This document shows positions 43,312 to 50,891 of a stretch of DNA of 64,000 nucleotides, piece after piece. The notes under the pieces are model-generated. The model searched no databases. It had not been told where the DNA came from and saw only the letters and a program-made list of their open reading frames with translations. The translations under genes and the position numbers were made by a program. Origin of the DNA: Deltaproteobacteria bacterium. Its GTDB lineage: Bacteria; Myxococcota_A; UBA796; GCA-2862545. Location: assembly GCA_007693595.1 (NCBI GenBank), contig REDI01000026.1:1-64000 (forward strand), in the 5' to 3' direction. Positions within the stretch are counted from its first letter, which is position 1, and each line of letters opens with the position of its first letter.

Positions 43312-43836
43312 TCAGTCGCAGTGAACCGCCAGGCAATCGGCCTGCACTTCGCGCGCCAAGTTGGCACAGCGCGCTTCGGATCCGCCGTCGGCTAAGCAGG
43401 TGCGATACGTGACGGCGCCGCGCTCCGCACAGGCGTCGACGCAGTTGTCCGCGACCTCATCGCGTTCATCCCGTTCGTCGCGACCTTCGCGCTCCCGCTC
43501 GTCGAGCTCGCGTTCGCCCCGCGCAGAGTCATCGCAGTGGGTCGCCAGACACTCGGCGTGGAGGCTTCGGGCGTAGCGAGCACAAGCCTCGGCGTCTCGC
43601 CCGGTGTCCAGGCAGTCGTCGTAGGCATGCCGCGCACGACGACCGCACGCCTCTTCGCAGGTAGCGTCCTCGTGTCTCGCTTCGTCTCGGGTGTCGGCCT
43701 CGCGATCTCGTTCGTCCCAAGCGCGCTCACCATCCCCGCGCGCCGCTTCAGGGCCCCCTGTGAGGTCGAGCTGACCCGGCTCACCACAGGCAGCCAAGAG
43801 CGCGGTCAGAGCGACGAGCGTGAAGTACCTGTACAT
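43312..43836 (-). CDS. Lipoprotein with two identical-spacing six-cysteine modules
   Basis: 174 aa. The lipoprotein signal ends TALLAAC (Cys17). Two modules follow with exactly the same cysteine spacing, C-x3-C-x10-C-x9-C-x10-C-x4-C: Cys 60-101 and Cys 132-173, 72 residues apart. Each ends in HCD. They are joined by a highly charged Asp/Glu/Arg linker. I do not know this module; it is presumably disulphide-stabilised at the cell surface. The start at 43836 is supported by GGAGG six bases upstream. It lies downstream of another Cys-containing lipoprotein on the same strand. Confidence 0.75.
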   Translation of the reverse strand: MYRYFTLVALTALLAACGEPGQLDLTGGPEAARGDGERAWDERDREADTRDEARHEDATCEEACGRRARHAYDDCLDTGRDAEACARYARSLHAECLATHCDDSARGERELDEREREGRDERDERDEVADNCVDACAERGAVTYRTCLADGGSEARCANLAREVQADCLAVHCD

Positions 43837-43926
43837 GGGAAACCTCCAGGATCCTGGGCCATTCTGCCCTCCTACGATAGATGACCGCTCCACGGGTGTC
43901 TACCCCTAGCAAGCTCGAAGCGGGCC

Positions 43927-44295
43927 CTACCCATCGCCCTGAAGCAAGAGTTGACCGCGACATGCATCGGGGAGCTCCTGGATATAGGCACGAGGATCGT
44001 CGAACAAGGGACAGTCCGCCTGTCCGCTGACCCAAGGAAGGCAATACTCCTCGAGCTCATGGGGGTCGCGCACGCGATGAACGCGCTCACAGCTCTGACC
44101 GACCCCAGCAGCCGCTCGAAAGGCTCGCAGGTTCGACTCGAAGTCCCCGCGCTGACAACGAAGCGCAGCACCCTCGGCAAAGGACCGCGCATAGGCCTGA
44201 CACAGCCGTGCGGCCTCTCGCTCGCCGGCCGAGCGCTCGAAACACCCCGACGCGAGCACCAGACAAGTCGTGACCGTGATCAGGCTCCGTGTCAT
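43927..44295 (-). CDS. Small Cys-containing lipoprotein of unknown function
   Basis: 122 aa. A signal with lipobox (LVLASGC) and a short mature domain with six cysteines, no family recognised. It shares with the downstream lipoprotein a helical Cys pattern around RLCQAYARSFAEG, so the two may be distant relatives. The start at 44295 follows GGAGG with a four-base spacer. The gap to the next gene on this strand is 90 bases, so the pair may form an operon. Confidence 0.62.
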   Translation of the reverse strand: MTRSLITVTTCLVLASGCFERSAGEREAARLCQAYARSFAEGAALRCQRGDFESNLRAFRAAAGVGQSCERVHRVRDPHELEEYCLPWVSGQADCPLFDDPRAYIQELPDACRGQLLLQGDG

Positions 44296-44661
44296 GCAAC
44301 CTCCACCCTGAGTGTCGCCTCTACGGCGCCCGCGACGCAACCCTCCAGGGCTCGCCTTTCAGAATTTTGATTACTGCCTACCTTCTCCGCCGCGGAACCT
44401 ACGCCTCCCTTCCATCCGAAAAAGTTCCCGCGAATCGTCCGCGTCGGTCCATGCCAAACGCCAGAGTAAGTCACGAGACAGGATCTTTTTTCTGTGATTC
44501 CTTGACGCCGCACGAAGACTAAGGCATTCTTCACATGCGGTCGCTGTTCGGCGGCCGTGTTTTTGAACCAACCCGACCCTGCAGACGCGGCACCCTAAAA
44601 TAAGTTTGCACGGTCAGTCATCGACACGAGCCGCCGTTTCGATGCGCAACTGGAGTACATC
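44296..44661. other. AT-richer intergenic region upstream of the tail-tube gene
   Basis: This is the only gap above 300 bases in the window. It is visibly richer in A/T than its surroundings, with runs such as TTTTTTC (about 44486) and TTTTTG (about 44560). It separates the divergent lipoprotein and tube genes and holds two promoter-like hexamer pairs (listed separately). I see no open frame with a convincing ribosome-binding site and no tRNA or obvious riboswitch. Confidence 0.5.
44502..44601 (+). promoter_or_regulatory. Candidate promoters for the tail-tube gene
   Basis: TTGACG (44502-44507) is followed 17 bases later by CATTCT (44525-44530), a fair -35 with a weak -10. Further down TAAAAT (44596-44601) matches five of six -10 positions, with CCGACC 17 bases upstream as a poor -35. 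Both point to the gene at 44662. In a GC-rich genome such AT motifs stand out, but this is pattern matching only. Confidence 0.35.
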
Positions 44662-45117
44662 ATGGCTAACCCCGGCGTTACCGAAGAGCTGTATGGCAAC
44701 TATAACTTCCTGCTTGAGATTACTGGGATTACCCAGGATTCCAAGATTATCGTTGGCGGTTTCAAGTCCGTAAGCGGTATGGACTCCGAGACCGAGATCG
44801 TCGAGTTCAAGCAAGGCAACGACACCATCGTCCGCAAGAAGCCTGGTCGCACCACCTACGCGAACATCACCCTTGAGCGTGGCTACACCGCGACCGACGA
44901 CCTCTGGGAGTGGCGCAAGAACATCGAGGACGGCAAGATCGACCGCCGTTCCGGTTCCGTCATCATCCTTGACCAAGACGGCGCCACCGAGGTTGCTCGC
45001 TACAACTTCTACGAAGCGTGGCCCTGCAAGTGGTTCGTCCCCGACATGGCTGCCGATTCCTCGGCCATGGCCATCGAGAAGGTCGAGCTGGCGGTCGAGC
45101 GCATCGAGCGCGCCTGA
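44662..45117 (+). CDS. Phage-tail-tube-like protein (T4 gp19 / contractile injection system tube family)
   Basis: 151 aa, normal length for the conserved tail-region family that forms the inner tube of contractile phage tails, R-type structures and extracellular injection systems. Typical features: an N-terminal strand NYNFLLEI, VGGFKSVSGMDSETEIVEF, the KKPGRTTYANITLERG segment, WEWRKNIEDGKI, and an end of the type YNFYEAWPCKW. No sheath, baseplate, spike or AAA ATPase genes lie in the window, so it is an orphan here. Early codons use more A/T-ending triplets (GTT, TAT, ATT) than neighbouring genes. A strong terminator follows. Confidence 0.88.
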   Translation: MANPGVTEELYGNYNFLLEITGITQDSKIIVGGFKSVSGMDSETEIVEFKQGNDTIVRKKPGRTTYANITLERGYTATDDLWEWRKNIEDGKIDRRSGSVIILDQDGATEVARYNFYEAWPCKWFVPDMAADSSAMAIEKVELAVERIERA

Positions 45118-45139
45118 TCTTCGTCTCTGACGACACCCG

Positions 45140-45174
45140 CCCGGGTCGGTTCGCCGGCCCGGGTGACGTGTTTT
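45140..45174 (+). terminator. Rho-independent terminator with UUCG tetraloop after the tail-tube gene
   Basis: CCCGGGTCGG (45140-45149) and CCGGCCCGGG (45154-45163) form a 10-bp stem with one U-G pair, closed by the very stable TTCG tetraloop. TTTT follows at 45171-45174. It lies 23 bases after the tube stop and suggests a monocistronic transcript. Confidence 0.8.
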
Positions 45175-45232
45175 AAGGCTGCCTGATCGAGCGCTTTACT
45201 GGACCTGAACGCCGCTCCCAGGCCCGCGTCGT

Positions 45233-46003
45233 CTACCAGCGACCCCACAGGTCGAAGGCTGGCAGAGGCCTGAACACAGGGGAGCCACGCTCGTTCAGGG
45301 GGATGGCCGCGAGCAGACCCACCCCGACGTTCGCCCGCAGCTTTCCGATCCCAAAGGTCAGCGCGCCGGTGGAGCGTCCGACCAGGCGAGCGGGCCCTCC
45401 GTGCGCATCGGCGCCGAGGTCTTGCCCGATCACAAAGCCGATCCGGGAGGTCAGGTGGACTTGGAGCACGCCCCCTGCCCCGCCCCCCGAGAGACCCGCG
45501 CGCCCAAGGAGCTCCACCGCGCTGGCGTCGCCTTCGTGGACCCGGCCAACCGCGAAGGAGGCCCAGGGTCGCGCCGTGAAGAAGACCCCTGGCCTGAGAT
45601 CGAAGGTGATGGGCAAGCCCGCGTCGAGCACCAGCAGCGGGGGTCGGCTCGGCCACTCTGGGACGGCGAGCCGCGCCAGGGCTAGCGGGGTCAGCAGCCC
45701 CGCTCCGGCGTCCAGGCTGATCTCTTGGCCGGCGATGGGGGGAAGCCGCGTGCGTACGCGCCCGTTGTAGAAGCCGAGTAAGACGCTGGAGGCCTCGGTC
45801 GCTACGGTCGTCTGGTCGGTGACCCCATGGGCCACCACCCGTAGCCCGGCGACCCACTCCCCCTTCTCGAGCGGAGGAGCGCTCCACTTGTACGCCGGCT
45901 GATCTTCGAGAAGGCCCGGCATCGGTTCCGCGGATCGAGCCACGCCTGTCGTGAGCCCGAGCAGGATGCAGCCCGCCGCCCCACGGCACCATCGGCCAGC
46001 CAT
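45233..46003 (-). CDS. Outer-membrane-like beta-barrel protein, unknown function
   Basis: 256 aa. An N-terminal signal (about residues 1-25, ending ARSA) and a mature chain of alternating hydrophobic and small residues in strand-length blocks (GVFFTARPWASFAVG, GLSGGGAGGVLQVHLTSRIGFVIG), ending FDLWGRW with a terminal aromatic as in barrel proteins. No family recognised. The start at 46003 is supported by GGAGG four bases upstream. It is divergent from another barrel-like gene. Confidence 0.62.
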   Translation of the reverse strand: MAGRWCRGAAGCILLGLTTGVARSAEPMPGLLEDQPAYKWSAPPLEKGEWVAGLRVVAHGVTDQTTVATEASSVLLGFYNGRVRTRLPPIAGQEISLDAGAGLLTPLALARLAVPEWPSRPPLLVLDAGLPITFDLRPGVFFTARPWASFAVGRVHEGDASAVELLGRAGLSGGGAGGVLQVHLTSRIGFVIGQDLGADAHGGPARLVGRSTGALTFGIGKLRANVGVGLLAAIPLNERGSPVFRPLPAFDLWGRW

Positions 46004-46188
46004 CACTCCTCCCTTCGAGGAACGACCCATGACGGGCTTCGACCCCTCGCGCAGAGAGCAGTATGGCAAGGCACAGGCTCTCTGCCAAGAGCGGTCGAGA
46101 GGTCATGATCTGTCTGCGTTCCGCACCGGCCTCGACGAAGAAGGCCGTCGGGGGCGTCTACCGGGCGAGCTCACCCAAGGGAGTCCCC

Positions 46189-46839
46189 ATGGTCCGTTCA
46201 ACTATCCTGGCGATCGGCTTGACGCTCTCTGGGGTCGCGAGCGCGGAGCGCCCGCTAGCGATCCCCGGAGACGCCCCCCCGGTCCAAGGGCCGGAGCAGC
46301 CCCACACGAACCCAGGATATGGGCATGACTCCTACGACACGCGGTCTTGCTCCCTCGGGCAGAGCTGTACCCCCCACTCCGAGCCACCGAGGCGAGCGGC
46401 GGGTGGCTACGTGGGGCTCAGCCTGGGTGCTACCGGCTTGTACGGCGGGCCATCGACCAGCTTCGATCTGGAGGCCGGCTTTCACATTCAGCGCACCTTC
46501 CTGCTCAGCGCGACGGCTGGTCGAACGACGGACTGGGTCGGACGGACCGGCCTGACCTGGGTCGGGGTGCGGCCTGGGATCGTGTTCACGCCCGACCAAC
46601 CCTTGCTCGTGCAAGCCGATGTGCTGCTGGGGATCGGGGCTCAGACCTACGCCCGTGATCCTCGCTCAGGTCCCCTCATCAACGTCATCGAGCCCAGGTT
46701 GAGCCTCGGGGTTCCACTCCATCACTGGGGACAACTGCAGGTCTACGCGGGCATGCGTACCGTGCCTGGCTGGCAGCCCGAGTCCCGGGCGCTGTCGGCT
46801 CCCACCGCCGGGTTGGCGATGCGCTTAGGCTACTTCTAA
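46189..46839 (+). CDS. Outer-membrane-like protein, unknown function
   Basis: 216 aa. Signal peptide MVRSTILAIGLTLSGVASA, then a short segment with two cysteines (RSCSLGQSC), then a barrel-like region (GGYVGLSLGATGLYGG ... FLLSATAGRTTDWVG ... LQVYAGMRTVPGW) ending in RLGYF, a terminal aromatic typical of outer-membrane proteins. An ATG at 46189 is used because the signal peptide begins there and AGGGAG lies just upstream. No family recognised. Confidence 0.65.
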   Translation: MVRSTILAIGLTLSGVASAERPLAIPGDAPPVQGPEQPHTNPGYGHDSYDTRSCSLGQSCTPHSEPPRRAAGGYVGLSLGATGLYGGPSTSFDLEAGFHIQRTFLLSATAGRTTDWVGRTGLTWVGVRPGIVFTPDQPLLVQADVLLGIGAQTYARDPRSGPLINVIEPRLSLGVPLHHWGQLQVYAGMRTVPGWQPESRALSAPTAGLAMRLGYF

Positions 46840-46924
46840 ACCAACGAAATACCAAGAGACCCCCGCGCGAGCGCGAGAACACGGTAGGATAGACGGCCCT
46901 CTCTCTCTTCGCCGTGGAGCCCAC

Positions 46925-48616
46925 GTGGACTTCTCCGAACTCAAGCCCACCGAACGGATCTTCGAAGGACCCGCCGCGAAGGTGATCGAGCTTCAGCACC
47001 GGGGGCACGTCTGGAGCGCCTTGGTACACCGAGCGCCCTACCGCGACCCCGAGCTCGTCGACGAGGTCTTGGATCGAGGCCGAGGCTTCTTGACGAACCC
47101 CATGATCTCCGGCCTGGTCGAGATCGATGACTGGTCCCCCGGGGATCACCAGCTGCTCTACCCCACCGGGCGCGTCTGGAGCCTGGCCGACCTCCTCGCC
47201 CACCATCGCGCCGCGCTTGGCCCGCGCGCCGGACTCGAGCTCGCGTACCGCGCCGCCCTCATCCTCCAAGAGGCCAGCGCCGCAGGCGAGGAGAGCGGCG
47301 TTCCTCTCCACGGCGATCCGACCCCTTGGCGCTGGCTCATCGATGCCGAGGGGGACCTCCAGCTCATCGGCTGGGGGGTGCCTGCGCTCGAGCTCTACGC
47401 GCTGGATCGGGACCCCGACCTCAAGCTCAGCGCCACCTGCTACCAATACCTCGCGCCCGAGCGTCTCGAGGGCGGCGACGAGGATCTCTCTACCGATCTC
47501 TTCACCTTGGCCCTCATCGCCGCCGAGGCCTTGCTGGGCGAGCCGGTCTACAGCGGCACCGCCCACGCGGTACGTATCCAGGCGGAGCGGGCAGAAGGAG
47601 GCCGGAGGCTCTACGCCCTGCGTGACCGCATCCCACCCGAGGTCGCCACCTTCCTGCGGCGCGCCCTCGCTCCCTATCGCGACGGCCGGCACCCCGACGT
47701 CGAAGACTTCATCCGAGAAGCTCACGATCTCCTCTACAGTCCGCTCTGCGAGGGGCCGAGCCTGACGGAGCTCGTTCAACCCCTCGTGCGCTCGACCCCG
47801 GCGCTACCCCAACCGCCCCTCGAGCCCGACCACCACGCCGATCGTTGGCGCCCCGTGGCCCGTCGAGGCCAAGGTTCAGGGCAGCGCCCTATCGACGACG
47901 TCGAGGCCCCCGAAGCGTCCTCGACCCTGCCGCTCGCCGCGCGATCCGCCTCTCGGCCCAAGTCTGCCGTCGAGGAGCTCCGGCGGGGACTACGGGAGTC
48001 TCAGGTGGTCCGAGACGCGAGCCTCCGGGACCGCTTGGCCCACACCCAGGGGCCACGCGCCGCCATGCGGGATCGCACCACCCTCTTTCCCACCCTCCCC
48101 ATCGAAGGCCGAGCCCTTCGCTACCTCATCGAGATGCCCGAAGGCGGCACGGTCTGGGCCCGTCTGGGACCTGACGAGACCCTCGCCATGAGCGCGGCCC
48201 GAGTCGCCGACCAGTCGCGCCACACCCCCGTCGGCCCCGATGGGGCTATCGAAGGCTGGTTCCGGCTGACCCAGGGCGGCGAAGCCTGGTTCGGCTGCAC
48301 CCTCACCCGGGTGATCTCGGCCCCCGATCCGGTCCAGCTCGAGTTCATCCCCAACCGACTCTTCCGCGCGAGGATCTCCGTGCACGAAGACGAACCCCCC
48401 GTGGAGCTGGATGTCGGCACGGCGATCCACGCGGCCTTCCTCGTGAGCCACCTCCGGCATCGCTACGAGCTTCGAGCTCGAGACTGGGATCTCTACGCCG
48501 ACGATGAGCGCCCTCTCGACCCGTGGCAGGTCTTAGACGACTTCGAGCCCAAGGATGGCTTCCTGCTCAAGCTGCGCCGTCAACGGCGCGGCGGCCGACG
48601 ACGGCGCGTGCGCTGA
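46925..48616 (+). CDS. Predicted pseudokinase with two C-terminal ubiquitin-like (beta-grasp) domains
   Basis: 563 aa. Residues about 1-285 follow a protein-kinase outline (LHGDPTPWRWLID at 128-140, QYLAPERLEG at 174-183), but the Gly loop is absent, the VAIK lysine is not seen, the catalytic-loop Asn is missing and DFG reads GWG (149-151), so it is probably catalytically dead. After a Pro/Arg-rich linker come two beta-grasp-like segments, about 398-465 and 481-552. The second has the layout of ubiquitin (RARISV... helix ...WDLYADDERPLDPW...DGFLLKLRR) and is followed by RRGG (554-557) and a short basic tail. Start GTG, with GGAG five bases before it. Confidence 0.72.
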   Translation: MDFSELKPTERIFEGPAAKVIELQHRGHVWSALVHRAPYRDPELVDEVLDRGRGFLTNPMISGLVEIDDWSPGDHQLLYPTGRVWSLADLLAHHRAALGPRAGLELAYRAALILQEASAAGEESGVPLHGDPTPWRWLIDAEGDLQLIGWGVPALELYALDRDPDLKLSATCYQYLAPERLEGGDEDLSTDLFTLALIAAEALLGEPVYSGTAHAVRIQAERAEGGRRLYALRDRIPPEVATFLRRALAPYRDGRHPDVEDFIREAHDLLYSPLCEGPSLTELVQPLVRSTPALPQPPLEPDHHADRWRPVARRGQGSGQRPIDDVEAPEASSTLPLAARSASRPKSAVEELRRGLRESQVVRDASLRDRLAHTQGPRAAMRDRTTLFPTLPIEGRALRYLIEMPEGGTVWARLGPDETLAMSAARVADQSRHTPVGPDGAIEGWFRLTQGGEAWFGCTLTRVISAPDPVQLEFIPNRLFRARISVHEDEPPVELDVGTAIHAAFLVSHLRHRYELRARDWDLYADDERPLDPWQVLDDFEPKDGFLLKLRRQRRGGRRRRVR

Positions 48617-48646
48617 GCAGGTCCACGAGGCCTGGCGGGCAACACG

Positions 48647-49114
48647 TCAGCCCAAACCCCAGCGCCCCAACCACGCCTCGATCGCCTCGTCGAGCAACCC
48701 ATAGACCTGGTCGAAGCCATCCGGGCCCCCGTAGTAGGGATCGGGTACGTCGCCGCCCGTCGTCGGCTCGAGCATGAGGTGCACCCGCCCGTGGGCCTCT
48801 GACGGGTAGAGCCTGTGCAGGTTTCGTAGATTAGACCTATCCATCGCCATGATGACATCGAATTGTTCAACATCGTCGGGGCGCGCCTGCCTCGCGGGGC
48901 CGGGCACGGGAGCACCGTGCCGGCGCAGGACCTCCTGTGTTCGCGGATCGGGGGCTTCCCCCACGTGCCACGCGCCGGTCCCGGCGCTGTCGACATGGAA
49001 GGCGGGCGAGGCCGAGCGCCCCGCGAGACGGTGACGGAAGATGCCCTCGGCCATCGGGCTACGGCAGATATTTCCAAGGCATACGAACAGGACTGAGCGT
49101 GGCGCATCGGGCAT
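48647..49114 (-). CDS. Low-molecular-weight protein tyrosine phosphatase
   Basis: 155 aa. The active-site loop VCLGNICRSP holds Cys12 and Arg18 (C-x5-R), and the general acid is Asp125 in DPYYGG. It dephosphorylates tyrosine (or arginine) phosphate in proteins; bacterial members often regulate capsule kinases, but no BY-kinase is adjacent. Its setting among Hanks-type kinases is suggestive only. Complete, with GGAG seven bases before the ATG. Confidence 0.95.
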   Translation of the reverse strand: MPDAPRSVLFVCLGNICRSPMAEGIFRHRLAGRSASPAFHVDSAGTGAWHVGEAPDPRTQEVLRRHGAPVPGPARQARPDDVEQFDVIMAMDRSNLRNLHRLYPSEAHGRVHLMLEPTTGGDVPDPYYGGPDGFDQVYGLLDEAIEAWLGRWGLG

Positions 49115-49233
49115 CGGCGATCTCCAAAGAGTTGCGAAGAGAGAAGGACCCTGTCATTCTACCTACCTCCGCGGTGGCTCTCTGGCAGCCACCCCCTTCC
49201 CCCACGGCGAGCCCCCGCCCCCCTGGATCTCCC

Positions 49234-50865
49234 ATGACGACCCGTCGCGACCTCTTGATGCTGCTCGCCTGTGGAACCGGCGCGCTCCTCCTGCCCCTGC
49301 CCGCCCGCGCCAAAGGCGACGGCAGTTACGACGTGAGCTACCTCTGGTCGCCGGACCTGGACGCGGTGCTCGACTATCGCGATCAGGTCGCTGAGCTGCT
49401 CGGACCCGACGTCGCCAGTGAGCTCGCCATCGTACAAGGGAAGTCTGGAAACTGGGGCCTGATCTACGACCGAAAGGGTACGGACCCCAGGGTCGCGCGC
49501 AAGGTCGCCGCCGCACACGATCGACTACTCCGCGCGAGCTTTGGCGGCTCAGAGGTCCTCGCCACCGCGATCGCCGACACCGGCTACACGCGCTCCTACA
49601 ACATCAGCTACGCGGAGTCGGCGAGCCTCGCCAAAGCCCGCGAGCGCTTTGACCGAGTGGCCCGTCTGCTCGGCCCAGACATCCTCAGGAAGCTCGTGGT
49701 TGAGCCCACCCCCAACGGGCGCTACGCCGTGGTCTACAAGCGCCACGGCGACGCCGACTCCACCGCCAAGGTCGCCGAGAAGCACACGACCCTCCTCAAG
49801 TCGGCCGGCATGCGCGGGCAGGTGATCCCAGAGCGCCACACCACCGCGGTGTGGGGGGCCGGCTCGACCGATGGGGTCCTGGTCGCGGGCAACGTGAGCA
49901 AGTCGTCTGGAGCTCCGATCGTCGCCGCGGCGACGGTGGCCCCTGCGGTGGCGAGCGCCCAAGCCACCCAGGCGGTCCTCAAGAAGAGCGCAGCCGCCTC
50001 GGCGCCCTCCCCGACCGACGCGGTGGCAGACCGGGCCAAGGTCCCTCCTCCCTCCTCCTCCACCACGTTACCCGCAGCCGTCAACACCCCGATCCGCGAC
50101 GCGATCAACGAGCACGTCCAGACCCTTCGACGCGCAGGCAAGCTCGCCCCCGACGAGACCACCTCGTGGTACGTGCACGCCCTACACGACGACCGAACCT
50201 GGGTCGCGATCAACGCGGAGCGCAGCCTTCAGTGCGCGAGCATGGTCAAGCCCTTCGTCGCCCTGGCCTTCCTGCATCGGGTGGGTGAGGGAAGGATCAT
50301 CTACGGCTCGGTGAGCAAAGCCAAACTCGAAGCCATGCTACAGCGTTCGAGCAACTCTGCGACCAACTGGGCGATGTCCAAGGTCGGCGGCCCCGTCGCC
50401 ACCCAGCGGCTCCTCAAGAAGCACTACCCGGACCTCGTGCGCGAGACCCATATCGTCGAGGCGATCCCCCCCTACGGCCGCACCTACAAAAACCGCTCCT
50501 CGGCGCGCGACTATGTGCGCTTCTGTCGCGCGCTCTGGAAGCAGGAGCTCGGCTGCCACAAGGAGCTCAAGCGCATCATGAGCCTACCCAGCCGCGACCG
50601 GCTCGTCACCGGAGCCCCTTCCTTCCCAGCGGGTACGCAGGTGCTCAACAAGACGGGCTCGACCTCGCACCTCTGCGGCGACTTCGGGATCATCGTTGTG
50701 CGCAACAAACAGGGCGAGCAAGTGCCTTATGCCTTCGTCGGCATCATCGAGAAGCGCTCCCGAGCCCAGAGCTACGGCGCCTGGATCGCAGCCCGGAGCC
50801 GAGTCATCCGCTCGGTGAGTGATCTGACCTACACAGAGCTCCGTTCGATCTACGATCTCGTCTAG
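49234..50865 (+). CDS. Exported serine hydrolase with beta-lactamase/D-Ala-D-Ala-peptidase fold and duplicated N-terminal modules
   Basis: 543 aa. A twin-arginine-like signal (TTRRDLLML, cleavage after PARA). Two related modules follow, about residues 31-105 and 121-195 (YDVSYLWSP...VAELLGPDV versus YNISYAESA...VARLLGPDI), possibly SPOR-like wall-binding folds. After an Ala/Ser/Pro linker, the catalytic part has SMVK (336-339, Ser-x-x-Lys), SSN (372-374) and KTG (473-475), the three penicillin-interactive motifs. It could be a class-A-like beta-lactamase or a wall peptidase; the two extra modules favour wall work. Confidence 0.8.
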   Translation: MTTRRDLLMLLACGTGALLLPLPARAKGDGSYDVSYLWSPDLDAVLDYRDQVAELLGPDVASELAIVQGKSGNWGLIYDRKGTDPRVARKVAAAHDRLLRASFGGSEVLATAIADTGYTRSYNISYAESASLAKARERFDRVARLLGPDILRKLVVEPTPNGRYAVVYKRHGDADSTAKVAEKHTTLLKSAGMRGQVIPERHTTAVWGAGSTDGVLVAGNVSKSSGAPIVAAATVAPAVASAQATQAVLKKSAAASAPSPTDAVADRAKVPPPSSSTTLPAAVNTPIRDAINEHVQTLRRAGKLAPDETTSWYVHALHDDRTWVAINAERSLQCASMVKPFVALAFLHRVGEGRIIYGSVSKAKLEAMLQRSSNSATNWAMSKVGGPVATQRLLKKHYPDLVRETHIVEAIPPYGRTYKNRSSARDYVRFCRALWKQELGCHKELKRIMSLPSRDRLVTGAPSFPAGTQVLNKTGSTSHLCGDFGIIVVRNKQGEQVPYAFVGIIEKRSRAQSYGAWIAARSRVIRSVSDLTYTELRSIYDLV

Positions 50866-50891
50866 CCGAGTGGAGCGCGACCTCCCGGCGC

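Noticed and set aside
44662-45117. Prophage or complete contractile injection system around the tube gene
   Set aside because: Neighbouring genes are lipoproteins, kinases and outer-membrane-like proteins; no sheath, baseplate, spike, capsid, integrase or lysis gene is seen.
46925-47780. Active protein kinase in the pseudokinase gene
   Set aside because: The DFG Asp, the catalytic-loop Asn and the Gly loop are missing, so only the overall outline and the APE-like motif remain.
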